NCBI GenBank assembly: GCA_017514765.1 | Contig: JAFWIU010000009.1 | Span: forward strand, 1-64,000 | Origin: Candidatus Saccharimonadota bacterium | GTDB lineage: Bacteria > Patescibacteriota > Saccharimonadia > Saccharimonadales > Saccharimonadaceae | Reading direction: 5' to 3' | Length of the DNA stretch: 64,000 nt | Program-made: the position numbers and the translations under genes | Shown: positions 35,464 to 43,994 of the stretch, piece by piece | Numbering within the stretch: position 1 is the stretch's first letter | Layout: every line of letters begins with the position of its first letter | Notes under the pieces: generated by a model | Seen by the model: the letters and a program-made list of their open reading frames with translations, nothing else | Databases searched by the model: none | What the model was told of the DNA's origin: nothing

Positions 35464-35612
35464 GTGGCAAGAACAATTAATGACGAGACTCGACTTTTTG
35501 CTTCGCAAAAAGTCGTCCGTTCCTCCTTGCTCGGAAAAAGAAATATTAGTATTTCTTTTCCTCTCGCTTCGTCGTCCGGTCGAACTACGTTCTCGTCCCG
35601 TTCGGTATCATT
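35464..35612. repeat. Hairpin-rich intergenic segment
   Basis: It contains a perfect hairpin at 35491-35515 (GACTTTTTGCTTCGCAAAAAGTC), another at about 35533-35561 (GGAAAAAGAAATA against TATTTCTTTTCC), and a GC-rich stretch (CTCTCGCTTCGTCGTCCGG) similar in character to the core of the coding repeats. Probably a degraded repeat; no gene is seen. Confidence 0.45.
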
Positions 35613-35613
35613 A

Positions 35614-35658
35614 TTAAGAAATAAAATAAGACCCTTTGGGTCTTGTTTTATTTCTTAA
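35614..35658 (-). terminator. Terminator directly after tRNA-Asp
   Basis: A 21-bp stem with one mismatch (arms 35614-35634 and 35638-35658, loop TTT) directly abuts the tRNA CCA end; AT-rich flanks follow. Confidence 0.7.
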
Positions 35659-35735
35659 TGGCGGATCCGACGAGACTCGAACTCGCGACCTCTGCCGTGA
35701 CAGGGCAGCGCTCTAACCAACTGAGCTACGAATCC
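35659..35735 (-). tRNA. tRNA-Asp (anticodon GUC)
   Basis: 77 nt with acceptor GGATTCG/CGGATCC, encoded CCA, anticodon stem CTGCC/GGCAG, loop CTGTCAC (anticodon GTC), and T-loop GAGTTCGAGTC. It reads GAC and GAU. Confidence 0.95.
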
Positions 35736-35783
35736 ACTATTGGTATTATAGCGTATTTTGTTGGGAAAAGCAAGTATCTCGTG

Positions 35784-37796
35784 TTAAGAAGAGTAAGAGC
35801 CGGGGATTTGGAAGGCGCTGGGGTCAGCAGCTTGAGGTTGGTAGACCTGATCTTGCATGGCAGGTTGGGGTCCTAGCGGAGTAGTGGGCGCACCGGCGAC
35901 CGGTAAATCTGGTTCCGTAGTGGAAGTAGTAACTGTTGGCATAGTTGGTTCCATGCTTGGCACATTGCTTGACAAATCAATAGGAGGGGTAGGTGGTGGT
36001 GGCAGAATGCTATCACTTGATTCGGAAGAGGTTGGTGCATAATTCATTTCTGGCACACCATTAATTTCTGGCGCATCCGCTACAGTTGGAGTGTTCATGG
36101 TGGCAGGATTATCTGTGGCATCTGGTGCAGAGAAAATCGCAGTCGATGGCGCAACAGGTGTCGTAGCGGCCGCAATTGAATCCTGTAATGCTGGGTCATG
36201 CTGATTAGTATTATCAGTCATATGAGTAATTGAGTCTGAAACGGGTTGTTCTTCTACTGTTGGTAATGTCAGCTTATCGCTAGAAGATTCGTTACTGGAT
36301 GATGGGCTGTCGGATGACGAGTCGCTACTGATTTCTAGCGCAGCATTATTATCGTCGGGTACGGTTTCGGCGCTGGCTTCAACAAGGCTTTGCTCAGCTG
36401 CTTTTAAATCATCCAGAAGAGTATGCTCTTTCTTGGTAACGTCAGCATCAATGGTGTCAGAATCTTCGGTTGTAGATTCGTCTTTTGCATCTGATGATTC
36501 CCCTTCGGATGATTTTTTGCCTCTTGCCTCATATTCATGTTCTATATCTAGCTTGGTAGGATCTTCTTCTTCGGTCTTGGATGAATCATCTCTATCTCTA
36601 TCTATCGGTAAACCAATTAGCTCATTATCAATGTCTGGTGTAATGTTCTTAGAAACAAGTTGTTGATTAGCACCGGATTCCATGAGTTTAGAGCAGAGTC
36701 GCATAGTTTCTGGGGTGGTCTTAGCGTTGGCAAAACGATTGGTAGCAGCCACAATGCCTGTGAGGTAGGCTGTAGCTTCGTCTTTGGCGACTGGATTATC
36801 CCCGCCGTAGGCGTATAACAATGTAGCGATCATTTCGGAGACGGAACTGGATTTTTTATCGCTCCATTCAATTTCGCCGAATTTACCTGGGTTGCTCGTG
36901 GTAACGTTAATAATAACTGCATCATGCATAATGCGGCCATGTTCGCGAAGGGCGGAATCAAGATCAATGCCATTAGCAACATCTAGAGCGATAACTAAAT
37001 CTACATTGTAATCGCCATAAGAGAACTCCAGGTCTTCTTCGGATAGACGATGACGATATGGCGTGATGTAGATTTTGACGAATTCGCCATCTATCTTATA
37101 GCGTAGATGGTCTGCTTTTTCCTTGTTAAGTGCTATCACAAAATCTTGCAAAGTATCGGCTGTAGATTCGAAGGTTTCCTCTGGCTTGAGAAACTCGAGA
37201 GCATTTGGAGTAGAGCCAGAATAGATTGCAGTAGCGCGCTTGCCCAAACGATCTAGATAGAGCGAAATACCGATGGCGGCGGATAGTTCATCAACTGATG
37301 GATCGCTAGAAAGGGCGACTAAAACGTTTTTTGCTTCGCTAATCTTAGCAGCGACTTCGGCATAGATATTGGGGAGTTTCGGTGCGGCGATAGGCTCTTC
37401 GGCTGGAAAATTAAAATCCGGCATAACGATTGTGTCAGATTGCGGAATTGGATTAGATAATGCAGGATTATCTTGAGATTGCTGAGTAAAGCCTGAATTG
37501 TCTTGCATTGAGGGTTGTGCAAAAGTCGTATTATCTTGGACTGGGGGTTGCGCTAGCATTCCGCTATCCTGAGTTGGCATTCCAGTGAAAGAACCGTTAT
37601 CTTGGGTTGATGGCATGGGAAAAGCAGCGCCATCTTGAGGTGACGACATCGGAAATGTGGTGTTATCCTGAGTGGAAGGCATAGGAAAAGCAGTATTATC
37701 TTGAGCTGGTGCCTGAAGATATCCACCGTCGTCTTGAACTGGCGGGATAGTTGGTGCTGGTGTAATTGGTGGAATAAATGTGTTATCTTGTGGCAT
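35784..37796 (-). CDS. DHH-like protein with degenerate active site and QDN repeats
   Basis: A 670-residue protein in three parts. Residues 1-130 are repeats built on QDN(T/S)xF with Met/Pro/Ser spacers. Residues about 145-390 resemble the DHH phosphoesterase (NrnA-type) core: SSDPSVDELSAAIGI sits where active enzymes have NPDGDAIGS, DLVIALD keeps one Asp, and NVTTSNPGKFGEI replaces the DHHxSN motif. The last 280 residues are acidic, Ser/Thr/Pro-rich and disordered. Most metal ligands are lost, so nuclease activity is unlikely. A nucleotide-binding or scaffold role is possible. No signal peptide is present. Confidence 0.6.
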   Translation of the reverse strand: MPQDNTFIPPITPAPTIPPVQDDGGYLQAPAQDNTAFPMPSTQDNTTFPMSSPQDGAAFPMPSTQDNGSFTGMPTQDSGMLAQPPVQDNTTFAQPSMQDNSGFTQQSQDNPALSNPIPQSDTIVMPDFNFPAEEPIAAPKLPNIYAEVAAKISEAKNVLVALSSDPSVDELSAAIGISLYLDRLGKRATAIYSGSTPNALEFLKPEETFESTADTLQDFVIALNKEKADHLRYKIDGEFVKIYITPYRHRLSEEDLEFSYGDYNVDLVIALDVANGIDLDSALREHGRIMHDAVIINVTTSNPGKFGEIEWSDKKSSSVSEMIATLLYAYGGDNPVAKDEATAYLTGIVAATNRFANAKTTPETMRLCSKLMESGANQQLVSKNITPDIDNELIGLPIDRDRDDSSKTEEEDPTKLDIEHEYEARGKKSSEGESSDAKDESTTEDSDTIDADVTKKEHTLLDDLKAAEQSLVEASAETVPDDNNAALEISSDSSSDSPSSSNESSSDKLTLPTVEEQPVSDSITHMTDNTNQHDPALQDSIAAATTPVAPSTAIFSAPDATDNPATMNTPTVADAPEINGVPEMNYAPTSSESSDSILPPPPTPPIDLSSNVPSMEPTMPTVTTSTTEPDLPVAGAPTTPLGPQPAMQDQVYQPQAADPSAFQIPGSYSS

Positions 37797-37868
37797 TTTT
37801 ACCTTTCTAATACTAGATTATCATAAGCGGGAAAATAATGCAATGGTGTTATAACACTATGAAGACTT

Positions 37869-37965
37869 TTGCTACTTTTGAAGCGGTCTCAAAACTGAAA
37901 AAAGTAAAGCCACAGGAGCATTGACTTTTTTCAGGTTTTCGGGAAATTGCTCCAAAAGTAGTAAC
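37869..37965. repeat. Long imperfect hairpin upstream of rpsT
   Basis: Arms of about 37-42 bases pair around a short loop (TTTTGCTACTTTTG and AACTGAAAAAAGT on the left, ACTTTTTTCAGGTTTT and CCAAAAGTAGTAAC on the right). It lies in the divergent gap before the rpsT promoter. It may be another repeat element; no gene is seen. Confidence 0.6.
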
Positions 37966-37999
37966 AGGTTTCATGTTGATATATCGCCTGGGTATTCTC

Positions 38000-38028
38000 T
38001 TTACATTTCTAGAGATTTGAGGTATAAT
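38000..38028 (+). promoter_or_regulatory. rpsT promoter
   Basis: TTTACA (38000-38005) and TATAAT (38023-38028) are 17 bp apart. The start point would give a leader of about 34 nt before the ATG at 38068. Confidence 0.8.
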
Positions 38029-38067
38029 AGGCAAAAGTCATTAATTTTTAATCTATATAGGAAGAAA

Positions 38068-38322
38068 ATGCCAATAATTAAATCTGCCAAGAAGGCGGCG
38101 AGGCAAGCAGATAAGCGAACCGCGCATAACGAACAAATCAAGAAAGACATCAAGGCTGCCGTGAAGGCTTTCAAGGCAAAGCCATCGAAAGAGACTTTGG
38201 CAAAGGCGCAGTCCGAGTACGATAAGGCTGTGAAGAAAGACCTTTTGAAGAAGAATACCGCGGCACGTCGCAAAGCGAAGTTGCACGCAATTGCAAAATC
38301 GGCCAAGGTTAAGCTAGCTTAG
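38068..38322 (+). CDS. rpsT: 30S ribosomal protein S20
   Basis: The start at 38068 (MPIIKSAKKAARQ) gives 84 residues, with AGGAAG just upstream; the longer in-frame ORF runs across the promoter. The sequence is basic and helical, with KRTAHNEQIKKDIKAAVK and AARRKAKLHAIAK typical of bS20. It ends convergently with holA (9-bp overlap). holA and rpsT are neighbours in many bacteria. Confidence 0.95.
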   Translation: MPIIKSAKKAARQADKRTAHNEQIKKDIKAAVKAFKAKPSKETLAKAQSEYDKAVKKDLLKKNTAARRKAKLHAIAKSAKVKLA

Positions 38323-38913
38323 TCTGAGTAGGCACGCTTCGATGAGAAGCCAAGGATCGATTGATGTAGATTTTAGCTGTAGGTCAAGTTTAGAGAGCTC
38401 TTTTAGGGTTCTCTTTTCTGTGATGCCTTGATGCTGGTCGTAATCTTTGAGAGCTTGAGAAGCGAGGAGGCCAAAAAACATCATGGGATCCTGGGTGGGT
38501 TTGATTTGTTCGAGCATTTTGATGGCGCGTTTGCCGTCGCGCTTGGCGGTTTTGTAAATATCAAAAACTAGACTAGCATTGGGGTCCTTCGGGAGATTAA
38601 ATTCGGTGATGGGGATTTGGTTCTTGATGGCTTTGTAAGCGGCGGAGCGTTTGTCAATTTTGAGTTCCTGGAGGATGATGTCGTGAGGGGTGCCGAGATA
38701 ATTTGCGAGATGGTCGGCGACTTGTTTGTTGGCGAGGAAGTCGCGGATGAGGATATGACGTTTATCGCTGAAAAGCGAGACACCTTTGAAGATGTTGGGG
38801 AGATCGCCAGGAGTGAGTTCAGCGCCTTCGATGACTTCGTAATTATCGCCGAGGAGTTTGGTGATTTCCTGTCCGGCTCTCACACGGTTGTCGCCGGTAA
38901 AGATTCTAATCAT
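38314..38913 (-). CDS. holA: DNA polymerase III delta-like subunit, short
   Basis: A 199-residue protein that starts MIRIFTGDNRVRAGQEI, like the N-terminal domain of HolA, and has the C-terminal helical collar pattern (MMFFGLLASQALKDYDQHQ). HolA is part of the clamp loader and opens the beta clamp. It is much shorter than usual (about 330 residues), a reduction often seen in CPR genomes. Identification also rests on the conserved neighbour rpsT. Its start overlaps the mutM 3' end by 8 bp. Confidence 0.7.
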   Translation of the reverse strand: MIRIFTGDNRVRAGQEITKLLGDNYEVIEGAELTPGDLPNIFKGVSLFSDKRHILIRDFLANKQVADHLANYLGTPHDIILQELKIDKRSAAYKAIKNQIPITEFNLPKDPNASLVFDIYKTAKRDGKRAIKMLEQIKPTQDPMMFFGLLASQALKDYDQHQGITEKRTLKELSKLDLQLKSTSIDPWLLIEACLLRLS

Positions 38914-39775
38914 TTTGTTTGTCCTTTACTTGGCAGCGTGGGCAGATGTGAGTGCCGCGACCGGTAACTTTAATCTTCTGAATGGTGGTGCCGCAGCGAG
39001 GACAGGGTTGGTCTTGCCGTCTGAAAACTTGTGCAAAAAGCTCGAGATAGTCACCTGTGGTGCCGTCAGCTTTGACGTAGGTGCTCATAGTAGAGCCGCC
39101 GGAGGCGATAGATTTGTCCATGACGGTTTTGGCGGCTTCAAGGAGAGCCGCGGTTTCCTTTTTCGTGATGGTGCCAGACTTTCGCTCGGGGTGGATTTTC
39201 GAGGCAAAGAGGGCTTCGTCGGCATAGATGTTGCCAAGACCAGTGATGATGGTTTGATCTAGGATGGTGGCTTTAATACAAGAATTTGGATGTTTCTGGA
39301 GCTTGGCGTAGAGTTCGTCTGCAGTCATATCCCAGGGTTCTTTGGCGAGCTTCTGAATAAATGGATCTTGTTCAACCTCTGCGGTGGGGAGGACTTTGAT
39401 GAAGCCGAATTTGCGCTGGTCATTAAAGTAGAGCGTACCGCTGTCGAAATGCAGAATGACGCGAGTTTGTTTGTTAGGAAGCTCAGCAGTGAAATTATCG
39501 CTGGGGTGGCCAGCGGCGTAGCGCCCGTTGTCTTTATGATTGGTGGGATCGTAAATGAGCTGGCCGGTCATGCGAAGATGAATCATGAGAGACTTTTTGT
39601 TATCTAGGTCGATGATAAGAGCCTTGCCGAAACGACGAATGCTAACGACTTTGCCGGTGGTGGGCTTGCCTTGAAATGATTTGGCGCACAAAATTTCGGT
39701 GTTTTGTAACTTCTGGTTTTTGATGTATTTGATGAGACCACGACGGATTGTTTCAACCTCTGGTAATTCAGGCAT
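38906..39775 (-). CDS. mutM: Formamidopyrimidine-DNA glycosylase
   Basis: The start at 39775 gives MPELPEVETIRRG; the catalytic proline must be residue 2 after Met removal, so longer starts are wrong. The 289-residue enzyme removes 8-oxoguanine and related damage. The conserved lysine loop, the helix-two-turn-helix (ATILDQTIITGLGNIYADEALF) and an intact C-terminal zinc finger (CPRC with CPRC) are present. The 8-bp overlap with the upstream gene suggests co-translation. Confidence 0.96.
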   Translation of the reverse strand: MPELPEVETIRRGLIKYIKNQKLQNTEILCAKSFQGKPTTGKVVSIRRFGKALIIDLDNKKSLMIHLRMTGQLIYDPTNHKDNGRYAAGHPSDNFTAELPNKQTRVILHFDSGTLYFNDQRKFGFIKVLPTAEVEQDPFIQKLAKEPWDMTADELYAKLQKHPNSCIKATILDQTIITGLGNIYADEALFASKIHPERKSGTITKKETAALLEAAKTVMDKSIASGGSTMSTYVKADGTTGDYLELFAQVFRRQDQPCPRCGTTIQKIKVTGRGTHICPRCQVKDKQND

Positions 39776-40412
39776 GATGGCGGTCCCCTTTAAGATAATC
39801 ATTGGTGAAACTATCAATCATGTCTTCCATGAGTTCGTCAAGACGTTGCTTAGTGTAGAACTGATAGTGCTGCCCTTTGATGTCATCGTTTAAAGAATCT
39901 TCAACTAGAATTCGTTCCACGTCGGCAATATCTTCTGGGGTAATCTCGGCGGCCGAGACTGCGTTGGCACGCTTCGCAAGTGCCGGCAAATCCTCCGGCT
40001 TAAGATTAAGACAATGATGAAAATTGGAGTCATAAAGCCAGAAATCGTGATGTTTAATCTTGCTCTTAGCATCGCGATCTATTCCCTGTCCGAGTTTATG
40101 GCGTTTAATGGTGCGATAGAAATCATAGTTAAAGAATCCATCAGTATAGAGATGAAATAGGTAGCCTAGATAAATCGGGTCGCGCTCCGTGATGTGCTGT
40201 CGATTCTCGGCATAGAAATTGAGTGACGATTTTTGATCATAGGCATAGTGGGTCTCGTGGTGATGCTTCTGAACCTTGACTTTGTTAATATAACCATTAT
40301 TAATATCGGGTAAAAGGCAGGCAAACAAAAATTCTTTCCGTTTAGTACCGGTAAATTTTAGTTTCTTAACTAGCCGCGTACCGGCTTCTAAATGAATATT
40401 CCAACTTGGCAT
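39768..40412 (-). CDS. Zinc-dependent phospholipase C-like protein
   Basis: A 214-residue protein starting MPSWNIHLEAGTRL, with LLPDINNGY, THYAYD and LGYLFHLYTDGFF motifs. The spacing of His and Asp resembles the zinc phospholipase C / S1 nuclease-like fold found in cytosolic proteins of Firmicutes. No signal peptide is seen, so it may act inside the cell. The actual substrate is unknown. First gene of a unit with mutM and holA. It is divergent from the NrdR-box promoter. Confidence 0.5.
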   Translation of the reverse strand: MPSWNIHLEAGTRLVKKLKFTGTKRKEFLFACLLPDINNGYINKVKVQKHHHETHYAYDQKSSLNFYAENRQHITERDPIYLGYLFHLYTDGFFNYDFYRTIKRHKLGQGIDRDAKSKIKHHDFWLYDSNFHHCLNLKPEDLPALAKRANAVSAAEITPEDIADVERILVEDSLNDDIKGQHYQFYTKQRLDELMEDMIDSFTNDYLKGDRHHA

Positions 40413-40458
40413 AATAACTACTTCTATTCTATCATAGTGTGAGGGAAATTGTGGAAAA

Positions 40459-40513
40459 ACACTATATTTAGCGTGATAATAGTCTTGACAGACACTATAT
40501 GTGGGGTTACAAT
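40459..40513 (+). promoter_or_regulatory. NrdR-box promoter of the glycyl-radical gene
   Basis: TTGACA (40485-40490) and TACAAT (40508-40513) are 17 bp apart. NrdR box ACACTATATGTGGGGT (40492-40507) fills the spacer, and box ACACTATATTTAGCGT (40459-40474) lies just upstream, with a 33-bp start-to-start offset. The upstream box differs by one base from the box at 4239-4224 of nrdD. Confidence 0.85.
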
Positions 40514-40607
40514 AGGTTGTAGGTAATGCTTATAAAATAACGAAAGCGAGTCTGAAGACTGTGTCAGAAGATGAGTATTTTGAAGACGCGCTAAAGAAAG
40601 GAAAACT

Positions 40608-41048
40608 ATGAAGAAAATAATATACCGAAACGCTAACGAGGTCGAGAACTTTGACTTGAAGCGGTTGGTGAAATCGATTTCGCGCTATGCGAAGGTTTCA
40701 GAGAAAGAAGTGAAGGAAGCATTGGCTGAATACGATCAATATGAGACAATGCACGTATCATGCCTTGTGGAAATTGGGATGAAATTAATTGGCGAGAAAG
40801 CTGGTGACAAGGCGATGAAGGAATATTTCAATGAACATTCCGAATGGTTTGACGAAGGTAAATTCGAGAGACTACGTCGTATTACGGGTTACTTAGTAGG
40901 GACTTTGGATCGCTGGAATGATGCCAAGAAGGCTGAAGAGAAAGCCCGCGTGAAGCATTGCGTGAATTCGTCGATTGATGATGCCGAGAGACTAGCAGCA
41001 CTTGAGACACAGGCGATGGAACAGAATGTGGCATACGCAAGAGCATAG
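40608..41048 (+). CDS. Stand-alone glycyl-radical subunit for class III ribonucleotide reductase
   Basis: A 146-residue protein. Residues 85-117 read like the C-terminal radical segment of class III reductases: FERLRRITGYLVGTL, then DRWNDAKKAEEKARVKH, with Gly94 as the radical candidate. The N-terminal 75 residues (IIYRNANEVENFDLKRLVKSI) look like a worn ATP-cone. The segment begins at the position where the NrdD encoded at 1946-4138 ends. An AAAGGAAAA site precedes the ATG, NrdR boxes control the promoter, and a terminator follows. Inferred role: NrdG makes the radical here and this protein docks on NrdD in trans, as GrcA does for pyruvate formate-lyase. Confidence 0.75.
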   Translation: MKKIIYRNANEVENFDLKRLVKSISRYAKVSEKEVKEALAEYDQYETMHVSCLVEIGMKLIGEKAGDKAMKEYFNEHSEWFDEGKFERLRRITGYLVGTLDRWNDAKKAEEKARVKHCVNSSIDDAERLAALETQAMEQNVAYARA

Positions 41049-41065
41049 ATATAATTAGTTGTTAT

Positions 41066-41092
41066 GAATAGCAGCCTTGGAGGCTGCTATTT
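41066..41092 (+). terminator. Terminator of the glycyl-radical gene
   Basis: A 10-bp perfect stem AATAGCAGCC/GGCTGCTATT with a 5-nt loop, followed by TTTTG on the plus strand. Confidence 0.8.
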
Positions 41093-41122
41093 TGATATAT
41101 ATCCGTGATAATCTTTTTAGAA

Positions 41123-43555
41123 TTAGAGTTCACCCCAAGTGTAACCGGTGGTGACGTCGACGACGAGTTTGACGCCGAGTTCGGGAGCGACGGATTCCAT
41201 GTTGGACTGCAGGATCTTAGCGACTTCGGTTTGCTGAGACTCGTCGCATTCAACAATGAGGGAGTCGTGGACTTGCATGATGAGATTGGCGCCTTCGGGG
41301 AGAGCTTTGTCAACATGGAGCATGGCGCGTTTCATAAGGTCGGCTTCGGTGCCTTGGATAGGCATATTCTGGGCGGCGCGCTCAGCGGCTTGGCGGATGA
41401 CGAAATTAGACGACTTTACATCGGGAGTGGGGCGACGGCGACCGTAGTAAGTCTCGACGAAGCCTTGTTCCCTGGCCTGCTTTAAAGTATTCTCCATGTA
41501 CTGCATAATAGGAGCGCGGAGTTTACGATAGCTATCCATAAACTGCTTGGCTTCGGCGTAAGGCATGTGAGTAGTTTCGGCGAGGCCGTTGACACTCATA
41601 CCATAAATAATGCCGAAGTTGATAGCCTTAGCGGAGCGACGTTGTTCCTTAGTGACTTGGTCGAGTGGGACGCCGAAAGCTTCGGAAGCGGTCTTGGTGT
41701 GGATATCGACATCGTGATTGAAATCATTGATGAGGGCTTGGTCGTTTGCAAGCACCGCAGAGAGGCGGAGTTCGAACTGGGAGTAATCAGCGGAGACTAG
41801 TACTTTACCTTTTGGTGCAATGAAGCCTTGGCGGATACGTTTGCCTTCTTCGGTGCGGACCGGGATGTTCTGAAGGTTCGGGTCCTTGGAGCTGAGGCGG
41901 CCGGTGGCAGTAACGTTCTGGGTGAAAGTGGTATGGATGCGGTCGTGATTATCAGCGAGAGTCGGCATAGGAATAATGTAAGTGTTGAGGAGCTTGGCAG
42001 CTTCGCGATATTCGATAATTTTACCGATGATAGGATGCTCGTTTTTGAGCTTGTCGAGTTCCTTGGCGCCGGTGGAATAGCCGCGGGTGGTCTTCTTGAT
42101 TCCCTTTGTAGGGAGGGCGAGCTTCGTGAAAAGAATTTCGGAAAGTTGGACGGGTGAATTAACGTTGAAGTCGGTGCTGGCAAGTTCTTGAATCTCGTGT
42201 TCGAGCTTAGCGACTTCGGTATGATATTCGGTTTCGAGGTTTTTGAAATAAGTGCGGTCGATGAGCATACCTTGCTCTTCCATTCTATACAGGACTGGGA
42301 TGAGGGGTAGGTCAAATTCGGTATATATATTATATAGTCTTGGATAGTTCTGGAATTCGGCATATTGGTGCCGATATTCTTCCTCGGGGACAACTAGTTG
42401 AGGCTCTTCCCTGGATAAAGGGTTTAATAGAAATGCTGCTTGGCCGAGATCCCAAAAAGGAGTACCCTCTAAAACCTTCTTCGCCACTTCCCCGTCATTG
42501 TGCATCAAAGATTTGATATCCCAATCAATAATCGCTGGGATGGGGCTCAGCTGGCCTTTCTTCGGACCGCTTCGCTCGCGCCCGTCGTTACGGGGCTCGC
42601 TCGCTATTCCGCTCCCGTTGTCGCGTATGTCCTCAGAAAGACCAGTCTGAGCCCTTCCCGAAGTTGTCGGTTGTTTAGCCATTGATATCTCAGGCGAGGA
42701 CTTCTCGAGTTTGCGGATGAGGGAGTTGAATTCGAGTTTCTTCAGGCCGGCGATGACTTGGTCGTGATTGAAGTGAAAATCGGGGAGGGTGGAAAGGGAT
42801 ATGGGGGCGTCGAACATGATCTGGGCGAGTTGTTTCGACATATAAGCGGAGTCGCGGCCCGTTTCGAGCTTGATCTTGGTAGAGCCTTTGATTTCATCAA
42901 GGTGAGTATAGATACCGTCGAGGTCGCCGTAATCATTTAAGAGTTTTGCGGCGGTTTTCTCGCCGATGCCAGGAACGCCGGGGATATTATCAGAAGAGTC
43001 GCCTTTTAAAGCTTTTAGGTCGAGGAACTGGGTTTTTCTAATGCCATATTTGGCTTCGATTTCGGCGATGTCGATTTGTTCAATGTTAGTGAAGCCTTTC
43101 AGGATGCGCCACATGTGAGTGTTGCTATCTACGATTTGGAGCATATCGAGATCGGATGAAATGATGAAAGTCTCCCAGTCGCCAGCTTCGTCAGCTTGTT
43201 TACTCAAGGTGCCGATAATATCGTCGGCTTCATAATCATCGAGCTCGACGAAGTCCCAGCCGAGGTCGTGGACGAGCGCTTCAAGTAGTGGAATCTGGGT
43301 ATAAAAATCTTCACCGGGTTTGACACGACCGGCTTTGTATTCTTCATAGATGGCGCGACGTTTGGATGTAGAAGTCTTGGAATCCCAGGCGACGACAACT
43401 TTGGTGGGATTTAGTTTGCTCACAATTTCCATAGAAATAGCGGCGAAGCCATAAACACCGCCAGTGGGGGTGCCGTCGGATAGGCTGAGAGCGCCCATGG
43501 CGTAGTAGCCTCGGTAAAAGACCGATTTACCGTCAATTAATACAAGTCGTTTCAT
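41123..43555 (-). CDS. polA: DNA polymerase I with in-frame repeat insertion
   Basis: An 810-residue protein. Residues 1-290 form the 5' nuclease (LIDGKSVFYRGYYA, DYEADDIIGTLS, LKGDSSDNIPGVPGIG). The polymerase domain has motif A (VSADYSQFELR), motif B (RRSAKAINFGIIYG) and motif C (QVHDSLIVEC). The middle is short and shows no intact 3' exonuclease motifs, so proofreading is probably lost. Residues about 300-337 derive from a palindromic repeat (42543-42654). It starts one base after the upstream gene, with AGGA before the ATG. Confidence 0.95.
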   Translation of the reverse strand: MKRLVLIDGKSVFYRGYYAMGALSLSDGTPTGGVYGFAAISMEIVSKLNPTKVVVAWDSKTSTSKRRAIYEEYKAGRVKPGEDFYTQIPLLEALVHDLGWDFVELDDYEADDIIGTLSKQADEAGDWETFIISSDLDMLQIVDSNTHMWRILKGFTNIEQIDIAEIEAKYGIRKTQFLDLKALKGDSSDNIPGVPGIGEKTAAKLLNDYGDLDGIYTHLDEIKGSTKIKLETGRDSAYMSKQLAQIMFDAPISLSTLPDFHFNHDQVIAGLKKLEFNSLIRKLEKSSPEISMAKQPTTSGRAQTGLSEDIRDNGSGIASEPRNDGRERSGPKKGQLSPIPAIIDWDIKSLMHNDGEVAKKVLEGTPFWDLGQAAFLLNPLSREEPQLVVPEEEYRHQYAEFQNYPRLYNIYTEFDLPLIPVLYRMEEQGMLIDRTYFKNLETEYHTEVAKLEHEIQELASTDFNVNSPVQLSEILFTKLALPTKGIKKTTRGYSTGAKELDKLKNEHPIIGKIIEYREAAKLLNTYIIPMPTLADNHDRIHTTFTQNVTATGRLSSKDPNLQNIPVRTEEGKRIRQGFIAPKGKVLVSADYSQFELRLSAVLANDQALINDFNHDVDIHTKTASEAFGVPLDQVTKEQRRSAKAINFGIIYGMSVNGLAETTHMPYAEAKQFMDSYRKLRAPIMQYMENTLKQAREQGFVETYYGRRRPTPDVKSSNFVIRQAAERAAQNMPIQGTEADLMKRAMLHVDKALPEGANLIMQVHDSLIVECDESQQTEVAKILQSNMESVAPELGVKLVVDVTTGYTWGEL
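42543..42654. repeat. Palindromic insertion in polA, IRDDGS type
   Basis: 112 bp with inverted arms of about 25 bases (GGGCTCAGCTGGCCTTTC against GAAAGACCAGTCTGAGCCC) and the shared core. In the polA frame it encodes EDIRDNGSGIASEPRNDGRE, placed in the linker between nuclease and polymerase domains. Confidence 0.85.
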
Positions 43556-43556
43556 A

Positions 43557-43994
43557 TTAGAGTCCTATATACTCGCGACCGATTTTGCGCGAAATTAATG
43601 ATTTAATAGTGGCGAGGATTTTCGGTTTCTCGCTACAAGTGCCGAGCTCACAGAATTCGATGGTGTCTTCGTCGTACTGAAGGCTAGTGGTATTGATGCC
43701 GTCATAGATTAGAACGCTGCGATTTAGGTGATCGCCTATGATGCTTTCATCTTCGGCTAGGATTTTATCATCATAAACATAATAACGGGTACGAATGTTG
43801 CTACCTTCGATATAATTATCGGTGACAGAAAACTTATAGCCCTCTGGTACGGTGGCGGAGACGTCGCCGTTCATCATGGTAATAAACGAATAGATTAGTA
43901 TGCCGATGCAGATAGCGGCAAGCGCCCAAAGCGAGTAGCGCATCCAGTTGCCTTTCTTGTAGGCGACATTTGATAATTTAGCGATGTCGGTCAA
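43557..43994 (-). CDS. Small single-pass membrane protein
   Basis: A 145-residue protein with one membrane helix (about residues 19-41, YSLWALAAICIGILIYSF) and a soluble domain that would lie outside. Two cysteines (FCELGTCSE) could form a disulfide. I do not recognise the family. It overlaps the upstream kinase gene by 4 bp and nearly touches polA, so it belongs to the same transcription unit. Confidence 0.55.
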   Translation of the reverse strand: MTDIAKLSNVAYKKGNWMRYSLWALAAICIGILIYSFITMMNGDVSATVPEGYKFSVTDNYIEGSNIRTRYYVYDDKILAEDESIIGDHLNRSVLIYDGINTTSLQYDEDTIEFCELGTCSEKPKILATIKSLISRKIGREYIGL

